From: CBDFKF01 sp965248765
Lineage (GTDB): Bacteria; Pseudomonadota; Alphaproteobacteria; VGEJ01
Direction of reading: 5' to 3'
Length of the DNA stretch: 64,000 nt
NCBI GenBank assembly: GCA_965248765.1
Contig: CBDFKF010000004.1
Location: 62,001-126,000 of the forward strand
Of the stretch, positions 1-9,050 are shown piece after piece. The translations under genes and the position numbers were made by a program. The notes beneath the pieces were generated by a model. It was not told where the DNA came from, searched no databases, and saw only the letters and a list, made by a program, of their open reading frames with translations. Position 1 is the stretch's first letter; each line of letters starts with the position of its first letter.

Positions 1-1822
1 CAACCAAGTTCTCGATTCGAATGCCATAGGCCCCCGTCTTGTAGTAGCCGGGCTCATTCGAGACGATCATCCCCGGCTTGAGCGCCACCCTATTGGGGAT
101 CTTTGAGATTCGCTGCGGGCCTTCGTGGACGCTGAGGTAGCTGCCGACGCCGTGGCCGGTGCCGTGATCATAATCGAGGCCGGCTCGCCACAAATGAACG
201 CGCGCCAGGGCATCGAGTTGCGAGCCCGATGTGCCTTCGGGGAAGCGACACGTGGCAAGGGTGATGTGACCCTTGAGGACCCGGGTGAACCGATCGCGGT
301 GCTCGGCATTGGGGGTGCCGATCGCCACCGTCCGGGTAACATCGGTCGTGCCATCGAGATACTGGCCGCCGGAGTCGACCAGGAAAAGGGTTCCCGGCTC
401 GAGCCGTCGGCTCGTCGCCGCCGTCGACATATAGTGGACGATGGCGCCATTCGGGCCAGCGCCGGTGATCGCGTCGAAGCTCAGCCCGCGAAAATGTTCG
501 TTCTCGGCCCGGAGCGCAGCGAGGCGCGCCGCGGCTGCCAGCTCGTCGATCCGTCCCTTCGGCGCTTCCGCCGCAAGCCAGGAAAGAAAGCGCGTCAATG
601 CGGCCCCGTCGCGCACATGGGCGGCACGGATCCCCCGCAGTTCTGTTTCGTTCTTGCAGGACTTGAGGGCAGCGCAGGGGTCGGGTCCGCGAACAACCCG
701 TGCGCCGGCGTCATCGAGTCGATCGAAGACCCACGCCGCAGCGCTCGCGGGATCGACCTGGATCGTCTTGCCGTCGCCAAACGTTGCCAGCGTCTCGGTC
801 AGCCGCGCCGGCGCGTGCACCGCCACTTGGTTACCGAGGTAGCTGGGGAGGTCGGAGGCGAGCTTGCGCCCGTCGATGAAGAGATCAACGTTGCCGCTGT
901 TGTGCAGGACGGCGAACGACAACGGCAGTGGCGTATTGGGCACATCGGCGCCGCGGATGTTGAGGAGCCAGGCGATCGAATCGGGCATCGTCAACACGAC
1001 GGCATCGATGCCCTCGTCGGCGAGATCGGCGGCGATGCGATGGCGCTTGTCACTCGCACTCTCGCCCGCAAAAAAGAGATCGTGCGGCACGACCGGCCCG
1101 AGCGGCGGGGGTGGCTGGTCGGTCCAGACCGCGTCGATCGGGTTACTTTCGCATGCCACCAACATGGCGCCGGATTTCTCGCAGGCCTTCCGGTAGCGTT
1201 CGATCTCGCCCTCGGTGTGCAACCACGGGTCGTAGCCGAGGCGGGCATTGGCACCCAAATTGGCCGCAATCCAATCCTGGGGCGGCGAGTCGGTGAGGTG
1301 GTGCGGCGCGAACAGCTCGCCATCGACCTGATCGCGCACCTGCAGTGTATAGCGGCCGTCGACGAAGATGGCGCCGCATTCGACGAGGGCGACCGCAAGG
1401 CCAGCCGAGCCGGTGAAGCCCGTGAGCCACGCCAGCCGCTGTGCGCGTGCTGCGACGTATTCGCCCTGATGCTCATCTCCACGCGGCACCAGAAAGCCGT
1501 CGAGCGTGCGCCGCGCCAGCTCGTCCCGCAACGCCGATAGCCGTTCGCCCGCGGTGCTCGGCGCGGGCGGCGCGGGCACGAAGCTATCCGCGAACTCATT
1601 GACCATCGCTTCGAGTGCTGCTGTGAGCTCGTCGTCAGCGCCGGGCGCGAGCAACTCAAGCCAGCGCCCACCGTCAACACGCGCTGGCGCAGCGCTCGCC
1701 GCAAAACCGGCTGCGATGTCTTTAACCTGCTCTAACGACCGGTCGATACCCGCTGCTTCGAGCATCGCGGCCAGCGCGTCATCGCCGGGCTGGCCTCGAT
1801 TTATGGCTGTTGGCGTCTTCAT
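1..1822 (-). CDS. pepP: Aminopeptidase P family protein (Xaa-Pro aminopeptidase, M24B), 3' end outside window
   Basis: Reading the minus strand from an ATG at 1822 gives an open frame that runs off the left edge of the window, so about 607 residues are visible and the C-terminus is missing. Two creatinase-type N-terminal domains are followed by a pita-bread catalytic domain. The expected dinuclear metal ligands are visible in order: the two Asp of VDSGGQYLDGTTDVTRT, the His of GHGVGSYLSVHEGP, the Glu of NEPGYYK and the Glu of IRIEN. The enzyme should remove an N-terminal residue preceding proline, in the cytoplasm. The length fits the long (about 600-residue) aminopeptidase P form common in alphaproteobacteria rather than the 440-residue E. 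coli PepP. The large open frame on the opposite strand is a shadow of this gene. Confidence 0.93.
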   Translation of the reverse strand, partial: MKTPTAINRGQPGDDALAAMLEAAGIDRSLEQVKDIAAGFAASAAPARVDGGRWLELLAPGADDELTAALEAMVNEFADSFVPAPPAPSTAGERLSALRDELARRTLDGFLVPRGDEHQGEYVAARAQRLAWLTGFTGSAGLAVALVECGAIFVDGRYTLQVRDQVDGELFAPHHLTDSPPQDWIAANLGANARLGYDPWLHTEGEIERYRKACEKSGAMLVACESNPIDAVWTDQPPPPLGPVVPHDLFFAGESASDKRHRIAADLADEGIDAVVLTMPDSIAWLLNIRGADVPNTPLPLSFAVLHNSGNVDLFIDGRKLASDLPSYLGNQVAVHAPARLTETLATFGDGKTIQVDPASAAAWVFDRLDDAGARVVRGPDPCAALKSCKNETELRGIRAAHVRDGAALTRFLSWLAAEAPKGRIDELAAAARLAALRAENEHFRGLSFDAITGAGPNGAIVHYMSTAATSRRLEPGTLFLVDSGGQYLDGTTDVTRTVAIGTPNAEHRDRFTRVLKGHITLATCRFPEGTSGSQLDALARVHLWRAGLDYDHGTGHGVGSYLSVHEGPQRISKIPNRVALKPGMIVSNEPGYYKTGAYGIRIENLV

Positions 1823-1995
1823 GCCGCGATTATGTGAATCGCTAGGCCGACAACGCAACGCCGCCGTGCTAGTCGCGCTCGATCACGGGCAGAACAAATT
1901 TTCGTGTACCTATTGTACCGACTGCGATTTGAACAAACATCTTCAACAACGGTCGCAAGGCGGCCAGAGGGATTAACGAGGTCAACGAGGAAACG

Positions 1996-2277
1996 ATGTC
2001 GTTCCACTCCGAAGCATACGCCCCGCTCGCATTTGGTGACGCTTGCGTTGACCGGGGATCCCGACTCCTCAATTTTGTTTCCGCGCCCCTGACGCTGTGG
2101 CGGTATTTGCGCCGCCGAGCGGAGACGCGCCGGGATTTTGCTTACCTTGGCCACCGGACGTTTGCCGACATTGGGCTCAACCACGGACAGGCTCTTGCCG
2201 CCGCCAACGGGATTGCTCCGACCCGGGCCGAGGCGGCTAACCACAACGTGAAACGCCTGCTCTGTCAGGTCAGCTAA
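1996..2277 (+). CDS. DUF1127 domain small protein
   Basis: This 93-residue basic protein has a C-terminal half (about residues 35-65, LWRYLRRRAETRRDFAYLGH followed by ADIGL) that matches the DUF1127/YjiS pattern of an Arg-rich helix ending in a conserved D-I-G-L turn. DUF1127 proteins are small alphaproteobacterial proteins, some of which bind RNA or regulate small-RNA turnover. The role of this one is unknown. A purine-rich stretch, AACGAGGAAACG, lies directly upstream of the ATG. The gene stands alone and is convergent with prmA. Confidence 0.72.
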   Translation: MSFHSEAYAPLAFGDACVDRGSRLLNFVSAPLTLWRYLRRRAETRRDFAYLGHRTFADIGLNHGQALAAANGIAPTRAEAANHNVKRLLCQVS

Positions 2278-2303
2278 CCTCCGCCGATCACCTGTATTCA
2301 CTG

Positions 2304-2338
2304 TTGGTCCTTCAGCGCACCAAGCGCTGAAGGACCAA
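2304..2338. terminator. Perfect 15-bp inverted repeat between convergent genes (possible bidirectional terminator)
   Basis: TTGGTCCTTCAGCGC at 2304-2318 and its exact reverse complement at 2324-2338 are separated by 5 nt. The repeat covers the last codons and stop of prmA, and lies 27 nt after the stop of the DUF1127 gene that runs toward it. There is no clear U-tract on either side, so termination is inferred from position and stem strength only. Confidence 0.5.
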
Positions 2339-3244
2339 GGTTTCCCATTCGCCGATCGCGATACGACCCCCGAGCACCAGACCGAGGGCGCGGTAGCGCA
2401 CAATAACCGCGGCGGTTTGGGAGCGCAGCAGCCCCGACAGGACGAGGTGGCCGCCGGCAGCGAGCTCGGCCGTGCAGTCCGGCGCCATCGCCACGATGGG
2501 CTGCAGGAGGATGTTCATAACGATCAGGTCGTAAGGGCCCCCTGAGGCAATCGCCGGATGACGAAAACCGTCCGTGACAAGCAGTTGAACGAACGGTGTG
2601 AGCCGATTGATCGCGGCATTGCCGCGAGCGACGTCCACCGCCGTTTGATCGATGTCGGTGGCAACGACCCGGCGGCGAAAGAGCCGGGCCATCGCGAGCG
2701 CCAGAACACCGCTACCAGTTCCGATGTCGAGAGCCCGCCGATAGCGCCGACGGCGCGCCAACCGATCGATCGCCAATAGCGCGCCGCTGGTGCTCTCGTG
2801 CCGGCCGGTGCCGAAGGCGGCGCCGGCATCGATGCGAAGCGACCACCGAGGGGCGGCGGCGCGCTCATGGGAGCCGTGGATGAAAAACCGTCCGAGCCGT
2901 ATCGGCTGGTGATCTTCGATACTGCGCGCGGCCCAGCCATCGGCCGGCAGCCAACAAACAGTGAGCAGCGGCGTTGCTATGCCGAGACGCCCGGCGGTCT
3001 CGGCCACGAGCGTTTCCAGACGGGTCTGATCGGGGCACGCCTCGACGATGCTCGTGATCGTGCGATCGCTGGCGGCCGGACCATCAGTGGCATTGTGGAA
3101 GATCGAAAGGGCGAGGGATCCCGGGTCGATCACCCGCTCGATCGCTGCCGCGGCTGCCGCGGGCACGACCACCTCGATTGACCACACGCCGGCCCGGCTG
3201 CCATCCGATGTGCCGGCGGTGGTTCCGATATCAGACCGGCTCAA
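2312..3244 (-). CDS. prmA: Ribosomal protein L11 methyltransferase PrmA
   Basis: This is an SAM-dependent methyltransferase of 310 residues, close to the usual 290-310 for PrmA, which N-methylates ribosomal protein L11. The PrmA signature AFGTGRH is at residues 143-149, SAM motif I DIGTGSG at 173-179, the acidic motif II ATDID near 195, and the catalytic-site motif MNILLQP at 243-249. The start is probably the TTG at 3244, which overlaps the 3' end of uvrD by 14 nt and suggests cotranscription with uvrD. The last codons lie within a perfect inverted repeat. Confidence 0.93.
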   Translation of the reverse strand: MSRSDIGTTAGTSDGSRAGVWSIEVVVPAAAAAAIERVIDPGSLALSIFHNATDGPAASDRTITSIVEACPDQTRLETLVAETAGRLGIATPLLTVCWLPADGWAARSIEDHQPIRLGRFFIHGSHERAAAPRWSLRIDAGAAFGTGRHESTSGALLAIDRLARRRRYRRALDIGTGSGVLALAMARLFRRRVVATDIDQTAVDVARGNAAINRLTPFVQLLVTDGFRHPAIASGGPYDLIVMNILLQPIVAMAPDCTAELAAGGHLVLSGLLRSQTAAVIVRYRALGLVLGGRIAIGEWETLVLQRLVR

Positions 3245-5531
3245 CGAATGAATCGATCACGCGCTTCGATCCGGCCTTATCGAAGTCGATCTGCAGCCGA
3301 TTACCGTCGACGGTGCCGATCCGCCCGTAGCCGAACTTCTGATGGAAGACGCGCATGCCCTGGCGGAACGCACCCGAGGGCTCATCGGTGAACTCCTTGC
3401 CGCGATAACGATCCTCCAGCACCAGCCCGCCCGAGGTCACGTGTTTGTAGCGGCTCGACCGGGCGCCCAGTGCGGGCCGATCGACGATCGCCTCGTCTTT
3501 GTCGGCCGGACCACGGACGCTGCGACCGTAGAGACCGAGCTCGGCCACGTGATTGACGTGCTCCTCGGGCAGCTCGTCGACGAACCGCGAAGGGATGCTC
3601 GACTGCCATTGGTTATAGACACGGCGACTGGCTGCGTAGGAAATGTAGATGCGCTGGCGTGCCCGGGTGAGGCCAACGTGGGCAAGGCGGCGCTCCTCTT
3701 CGAGCGCGGCGTTGCCGCCTTCGTCCAGCGCGCGCTGGTGTGGAAACAGTCCTTCCTCCCAACCTGGCAGAACCACGGTGTCGAATTCGAGGCCCTTCGC
3801 GCTGTGAAGTGTGACGATGTTGACGGCATCGCCGCTGGCGCCCGCCTCGTTGTCCATGACCAGGCTGACGTGGTCGTGGAAGGCGGTCAGCGTTTCGAAC
3901 TCCTCGGTTGCCGCGACCAGCTCCTTGAGGTTCTCGAGCCGCCCCGGCGCATCCACGGTACGGCTGGCTTGCCACATCTCCGTATATCCGGATTCGTCGA
4001 GGACGATCTCGACCAACCGGGGCAGCGGCATGTCGTCGACCTGGCCTCGCCACCGCTCGAAGGATTCGAGCAGTCCGCGGAGTGAACGTCGCGCTTGCGG
4101 ACGGATCTCGTCGGTCTCGACCAGCGCCCAAGCTGATTCGAAGAGCGAGCGCCCTTCGGCACGGGCGAGACGATGGAGGAGCTGCATGGTCGCATCGCCG
4201 AGGCCCCGTTTGGGGACGTTTGCGATGCGCTCGAAGGCAAGATCGTCATCGGTCTGATGGATCAGCCGCAGGTAGGCGATGGCATCGCGGATCTCCTGGC
4301 GCTCGTAGAAGCCGACGCCGCCAACGATGCGGTAGGGCAGGCCGAAGGTAAGGAACCGCTCCTCAAACTCGCGAGTTTGGAAGCTTGCACGCACCAGGAT
4401 GGCGACCTCGTTGAGGAGGTGCCCGGCGCGTTGTAGTGCCTCGATCTCCTCGCCGACGACGCGCGCCTCTTCGTCAGCGTCCCAGGCCCCGCGAATGGAG
4501 ATCGGCTCGCCCTCAGCGCTATCAGTCCACAGAGTCTTGCCAAGGCGCCCCTGGTTGTGAGCGATCAGACCGGAGGCGCAGGCCAGAATGTGCGACGTCG
4601 AGCGGTAGTTACGTTCGAGCCGAATGACACTGGCGCCCGGGAAGTCGTGCTCGAAACGTAGGATGTTGCCGACTTCGGCACCGCGCCAGCCGTAGATCGA
4701 CTGGTCATCGTCGCCGACGCAACAGAGATTGCGCCGCTCCTGCGCCAACAGCCGGAGCCACAGGTATTGAGCCACGTTGGTGTCTTGGTACTCGTCAACC
4801 AAGATGTACTTGAAGCGGCGTTGATAGTCCGCCAACAGATCCGAGTTGGTCGTGAACAATGTCAGGCAATGCAACAAGAGGTCGCCGAAGTCCGCGACAT
4901 TGAGCGTGCGCAGACGTTCCTGATAGGCCTTATAGAGATCGAGTGCCCTGCCGTTGGCGAACTCGCCGGCGTCTTCCGGATTGACGCGCGCGGGCGACAG
5001 CCCTTTGTCTTTCCAGCGATCGATGAGGCCGGCCAGCGATCGAGCGGGCCAGCGCTTTTCGTCGATGTCCGCGGCCTTCAGGAGTTGCTTGAGCACGCGC
5101 AGCTGATCGTCGGTGTTGAGGATCGTGAAGCCCTGTTTGAGCCCGACGAGCTCGGCGTGGCGACGCAGAATGCGCACGCCGTTGGCGTGAAACGTGCCGA
5201 GCCACATTCCCTCGGTCCGACCGCCCACCAGATCGGCTACGCGCGTCTGCATCTCGCGCGCCGCCTTGTTGGTGAAAGTGACGGCGAGAATCTGACTGGG
5301 CCAGGCGAGCCGCTGGTGCAGGATATGCCCGATGCGCGTGGTCAGCACGCGAGTCTTGCCGGTGCCGGCGCCGGCCAACACGAGGAGCGGTCCCTCGGTC
5401 GCTTCGACCGCTTCCTTCTGCGGCGCGTTCAAATGCTCTAGGTACGGTGCCGGTGCTGGATCCGCGGGCTCGGCCCCGGCCGGGACCGACGCGTCTCCGG
5501 TGAAGCTAGCAAGGTCGAAAGGATCGGTCAT
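3231..5531 (-). CDS. uvrD: UvrD/PcrA-type superfamily 1 DNA helicase
   Basis: This is an ATP-dependent 3'-5' DNA helicase for nucleotide-excision and mismatch repair. From the ATG at 5531 (766 residues), Walker A GAGTGKT is at about 54-60, the Walker B/helicase II motif VDEYQDT at 245-251, motif III GDDDQSIYGWRG at 273-284, and RNYRS (motif IV) and LHSAKGLEF (motif V) follow. The C-terminus (KFGYGRIGTV, DFDKAG) is the Tudor-like tail of UvrD/PcrA, which separates it from Rep. An open frame extends 15 codons upstream to 5576, but the segment is not UvrD-like. It is upstream of and overlaps prmA. Confidence 0.95.
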   Translation of the reverse strand: MTDPFDLASFTGDASVPAGAEPADPAPAPYLEHLNAPQKEAVEATEGPLLVLAGAGTGKTRVLTTRIGHILHQRLAWPSQILAVTFTNKAAREMQTRVADLVGGRTEGMWLGTFHANGVRILRRHAELVGLKQGFTILNTDDQLRVLKQLLKAADIDEKRWPARSLAGLIDRWKDKGLSPARVNPEDAGEFANGRALDLYKAYQERLRTLNVADFGDLLLHCLTLFTTNSDLLADYQRRFKYILVDEYQDTNVAQYLWLRLLAQERRNLCCVGDDDQSIYGWRGAEVGNILRFEHDFPGASVIRLERNYRSTSHILACASGLIAHNQGRLGKTLWTDSAEGEPISIRGAWDADEEARVVGEEIEALQRAGHLLNEVAILVRASFQTREFEERFLTFGLPYRIVGGVGFYERQEIRDAIAYLRLIHQTDDDLAFERIANVPKRGLGDATMQLLHRLARAEGRSLFESAWALVETDEIRPQARRSLRGLLESFERWRGQVDDMPLPRLVEIVLDESGYTEMWQASRTVDAPGRLENLKELVAATEEFETLTAFHDHVSLVMDNEAGASGDAVNIVTLHSAKGLEFDTVVLPGWEEGLFPHQRALDEGGNAALEEERRLAHVGLTRARQRIYISYAASRRVYNQWQSSIPSRFVDELPEEHVNHVAELGLYGRSVRGPADKDEAIVDRPALGARSSRYKHVTSGGLVLEDRYRGKEFTDEPSGAFRQGMRVFHQKFGYGRIGTVDGNRLQIDFDKAGSKRVIDSFVEPV

Positions 5532-5582
5532 CGCGGTGCTCGGTTTATAGCATGTCGCCGCGGCGGTGCGTTGCACCGGCGC

Positions 5583-7345
5583 CTAGCGATCATCGTGTTC
5601 GGCCCTATGCTGCGCCATCAGCGCGCGGTTGTAGGCCAATAGGACATCCTTGTGCCTGAGGACCCCGGCTATACGTCGCGAGTCCACGTCGCGGATGACG
5701 GGCAGGCACTCGGTCATGCTGGCATCCAGCCGTTCGAGCGCGCTCTCGAGGCTGTCGCCGACGGTCAGGACCGAAACATCGCGGCGGGCTATGGCGGCCG
5801 CGGGGGTTGCGTCATCGGCTCCACGATCGAAGACGATGTCTCGGAGATCGCCGAGCGAGAGCGTGCCAACCAGGCGGTCGTCGTCATCACAAACGATGAA
5901 AAGGCTCTCGCCCGAGGTGCCGAGCAGCTCGCGGATCCTGGACAGCGGTGTGGTCTCAGAGATGACGATGAAATCGTCGCTCATGTGCTGGCGCACGGCG
6001 GCCCGCCGCAAAAGGTTGACGGCGCGCCCACCCCTGAGATCGAGGCCTTGACGCCTGAGCTGCCAGCCGAAGAAGGACGTTCCGAGGAATTGATGGCTGA
6101 TAACGCTGGCGGGGGCGACCGCGGCCATGGCGGCAACGGCGACGGTGTAGTCGCCGGTCAGCTCGAAGACTATCAGGACGGTCGAGACCGGGGCGCCGAG
6201 GACAGGCGCGGCGACGGCCGCCATGCCGACCATCGCGTAGATGGTAGGACTGAGGCTGAGGTCTGAGAACACATCCGCCGAAACGAGCCCGAATGCACCG
6301 CCCGTCATCGCTCCGAGAAAAAGGGCCGGGCTGAATACGCCGCCGCCGAAGCGACAGCCCAGGGACACCGCTGTCGCGACCAGCTTGGCGACGATAAGGA
6401 CGAGCAGTAGCCACAGAGGGAAGAGGCCCTGGAGGGCATCGTCGGTGGCCTCGTACCCCACACCAAGTACGTGCGGTAGCTGCAAGGCGATCGCGCCGAC
6501 AACCAGACCGCCGCACATGGGCCGCGCCCAGAGCGGCAGGCGCACTCGCTCCAACCCGTCATCAACCAACATGATGCCGCGCATGAGGGCGAGCGCTACG
6601 CCCGCGCAGATCGCGCCGAGGACGATGAGCCCGGGAAACTCGAGAACCGAGGCAAGGGTGTGATCGGGCACGATGAAGGCGGGGAAGGCGCCGTAGTGGG
6701 CGCGAGAAATGATGGTGCCGGCGACCGATGCGATGACGATCGGGGCGAAGGCCTGCAACGCGTAGTGCCCGACCACCACCTCGAGCGCGAAGAACATGCC
6801 GGCGAGCGGCGCGTTGAACGAGGCCGCGACTCCGGCGGCAACGCCGCACCCAAGGAGGGTCAGCGACAGCGAGGGGTTGAGCCGCAGCATCCGCGCCACC
6901 TGCGCTGCCAACGTCGCGCCAAGGTGGACCATCGGGCCCTCGCGTCCCGCGGATGCGCCGACGCCAAGCGAGGCCGCGCTGACAGCGGCTGCAGCCAGCC
7001 CTTGGCCGAACGGCATGCGGCCATCCTTGAGCGCCCCCGCTTCTATGACTTGGGCCACCCCCAGAGGACTGTGGCCGGGCATGACGAAATGCAGGAATAG
7101 TCCGATCAGCAAGCCGCCGAGGGTGGGGGCGAGCAGGAGCTGCCACCAGACGATGTCAGCCGCCAGGCTGTGCACTGACTCCAATGAGAAGCCGAGGGCG
7201 CCGAACTGGAGGAGGCCAAGGATTTCGCGGAATCCGATCGCCGAGCCACGCCGATGAGGACCGCCAGCGCCGATAATATCAGGTGTTCGTTGCCGGCGAG
7301 CCGGCGCACCGTGTCGGCAAGCCAGCGGGGACGCGCGGCGGCCAC
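5583..7345 (-). CDS. ClC family chloride channel/antiporter with C-terminal CBS pair, 1-nt frameshift near 7247
   Basis: A voltage-gated chloride channel/H+ antiporter family membrane protein. The main frame (5583-7184) gives 533 residues with GREGPMVHLGA (selectivity-filter loop), FNAPLAGMFFALE, FGGGVFSPALFLG and, from about residue 385, two CBS domains ending near DVLLAYNR. The start of that frame (TTG, 7184) is artificial. The missing first helix is encoded in another frame from a GTG at 7345 (LADTVRRLAGNEHLILSALA...). The two frames join at about 7245-7249 if one base is restored, giving IGVA then SAIGFREILGLLQFGALGF. Either the gene is inactivated or the read lacks a base. The rest is intact. 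Confidence 0.88.
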
Positions 7346-7408
7346 GACCGACCTACGCGGTGGTGGCGATGAGCGAGGAGGAGTGACGCGCCGGGTACCG
7401 CGTTTCCG

Positions 7409-7915
7409 CTAGTTGCATTGGCCGATCGAGCCTTCGGCGCATATCGTGCTGCCGTCGCTCCAGGTGGCGCCGGATAAGTCGGCGTTAAGCAGATCAGCAC
7501 CTGTCATGCGGGCATCGGTAAGGTCGGCGCCGCGCAGATCTGCGCGAAACATGCGCGCGCGCGCGAGGTTCGCGCCCCGGAACGAAGCGCCGGTCAGGAC
7601 GGCCTTCGTGAAGTCTGCCTCGGTCAGGCGCGCCCCATCGAAGCGTACGCCCGTCATGTTGGCCGTCAGGAACTTGGCGCGGTGGCCGTCGATCTCGGAG
7701 AGGTCGGCATCGGCAAGGTTGGCACGGTTGAAGCGGGCGTCGCGCAGTCTGCCGCCGGTGATATCGACGCCGCTGAGGTCGCGCTCCTCGAAGTAGCAGC
7801 GCGACCAGTCGACGTTGGGTCGTGCCGGATCGGTGCAGGCCGCCATTGCACCCGCCGCATCGAGGCTCATGACCGATATCATGGCGAGAAAGCTCGTGAG
7901 TAAAGCGCGGTTCAC
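7409..7915 (-). CDS. Exported pentapeptide-repeat protein
   Basis: This 168-residue protein starts at a GTG (7915). A signal peptide (MNRALLTSFLAMIS... to a likely AMA-AC cleavage near residue 25) is followed by about 20 tandem pentapeptides of the A(D/N)LXX type (for example ANLAD, ADLSE, ADLRG, ADLTD, ADLLN, ADLSG). These should fold as a right-handed quadrilateral beta-helix. Pentapeptide-repeat proteins have no single function, and the exported location argues against a gyrase-protecting (Qnr-like) role. The two conserved Cys after the signal and the two near the C-terminus could form disulphides. Confidence 0.85.
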   Translation of the reverse strand: MNRALLTSFLAMISVMSLDAAGAMAACTDPARPNVDWSRCYFEERDLSGVDITGGRLRDARFNRANLADADLSEIDGHRAKFLTANMTGVRFDGARLTEADFTKAVLTGASFRGANLARARMFRADLRGADLTDARMTGADLLNADLSGATWSDGSTICAEGSIGQCN

Positions 7916-7920
7916 CCTAC

Positions 7921-8418
7921 TCAGTCCTTCCGGCGAATGCCGACCGTCGTCCCGGCCAGCGCGGGCGCCGGCAACGAGCCATGTGCTGCGTTGAGCTCTT
8001 CAAGCGTGGCCATGACGGTCCCTTGAAACGGAGCTGAGCGGCGTGTGCGCAAATCGACATGGATGGTGAGGAACTCGATCGCCGCCGCGTGGTAACCCTC
8101 GTCACGGTGGTACATGTCGCAGTACCAATGGAGCCGCTTGTGATCGAAATCAATGAGTTGACCGGTGAAGTTCAGTGCGTCTCCGCCGCGTACTTCGCGG
8201 ACATAGGCGATGTGGCTCTCGAGTATGAACGTCGAGCAGCCACTGGTGGCCATGTAGTCTTCACCAAGTCGGAGGCGGTCGTACAGCCGGTCGGTGGCGA
8301 AATCGAACGCCAGTACGTAATAGGCCACGTTCATGTGACCGTTGTAGTCGATCCACTCGTCGCGGACTGTGTCCTCGCCGAGATTGAGCGGCGCCTCGAA
8401 TCGATCTGACAATCTCAT
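7921..8418 (-). CDS. Hotdog-fold acyl-CoA thioesterase family protein
   Basis: The 4HBT-like thioesterase fold is recognised by EWIDYNGHMNVAYY near the N-terminus, the active-site loop of the YbgC/betainyl-CoA thioesterase group, and by the central FILESHIAYVREVRGGD strand-helix. The ATG at 8418 overlaps the TGA of the upstream GFA gene (ATGA), so this start is preferred over the longer frame from 8451 and implies translational coupling. Related domains are found as betainyl-CoA thioesterases and fused to L-carnitine dehydrogenase. The substrate here is not determined by the sequence. Confidence 0.82.
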   Translation of the reverse strand: MRLSDRFEAPLNLGEDTVRDEWIDYNGHMNVAYYVLAFDFATDRLYDRLRLGEDYMATSGCSTFILESHIAYVREVRGGDALNFTGQLIDFDHKRLHWYCDMYHRDEGYHAAAIEFLTIHVDLRTRRSAPFQGTVMATLEELNAAHGSLPAPALAGTTVGIRRKD

Positions 8419-8894
8419 TCCTTGTCGTACAGACCGTGGTCGCGGTGCCATGACTCGATGCTGGCATCACCATAATGAGCGGACAGCGCATTGCGCGAGC
8501 TGGCGCGCGGGCGTGGGACCCACGCCGGTGCCGAATCGAGCATGATGTGCGAGCGCTCTGGTGCCGCCGGCAGCTCCGAATCGATGGCCGAGGCGAAGGG
8601 GTACATCCACTCCGGCCAGCGCGGATCCCATACCCAGAGGGCGCTGGCGCAGCGACCGCAGAAATGGCGCTGGCCCGGGCTCAGCTCGCCGTCGATCTCC
8701 GCCTGGTAGACGCGGAGGTGGCGCCGGCCTGTCACCGCCAACGTCTCGTGCTCGCCCCGGATGTTGATCGCGCAGCCGCCACCTCCGGCGGTCTTGCGGC
8801 AGATCGAGCAGTAGCAAAGCATGAACGGGTAGGGCGTGTCGGACACGACCGAAAACCGAACGGCCCCGCAATGACAGGAGCCCCGTAACTGCAT
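8415..8894 (-). CDS. GFA family (glutathione-dependent formaldehyde-activating-like) zinc protein
   Basis: A 159-residue protein with the full GFA zinc signature: CHCGAV at residues 7-12, CYCSICRK at about 27-34 and FCGRC near 78. GFA-fold proteins bind two zinc ions. The founding member was proposed to accelerate S-hydroxymethylglutathione formation, but most members are uncharacterised. It overlaps the downstream thioesterase by 4 nt, so the two are an operon. Confidence 0.88.
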   Translation of the reverse strand: MQLRGSCHCGAVRFSVVSDTPYPFMLCYCSICRKTAGGGGCAINIRGEHETLAVTGRRHLRVYQAEIDGELSPGQRHFCGRCASALWVWDPRWPEWMYPFASAIDSELPAAPERSHIMLDSAPAWVPRPRASSRNALSAHYGDASIESWHRDHGLYDKE

Positions 8895-9050
8895 GGGCCG
8901 AGCGTCCTCATTCCTGGGAGCACCCTGTATACGATGTCTTACTGCGGTTTCCTACCGCCGCGGCGCCTTGGCCGGTCCGGCGGTTGATGGCACCGGGACT
9001 TGGGCGTAGCCTAGATGCGAGCGAGGGGCGAGGCGGGACGATACGACACC

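Noticed and set aside
125..1540. 471-codon open frame on the plus strand
   Set aside because: Antisense shadow of the aminopeptidase P gene, which has all metal ligands and family motifs on the minus strand.
1899..1915. TGTACC-TAT-TGTACC direct repeat upstream of the DUF1127 gene
   Set aside because: Two 6-mers spaced by 3 nt are too short to support an operator call.
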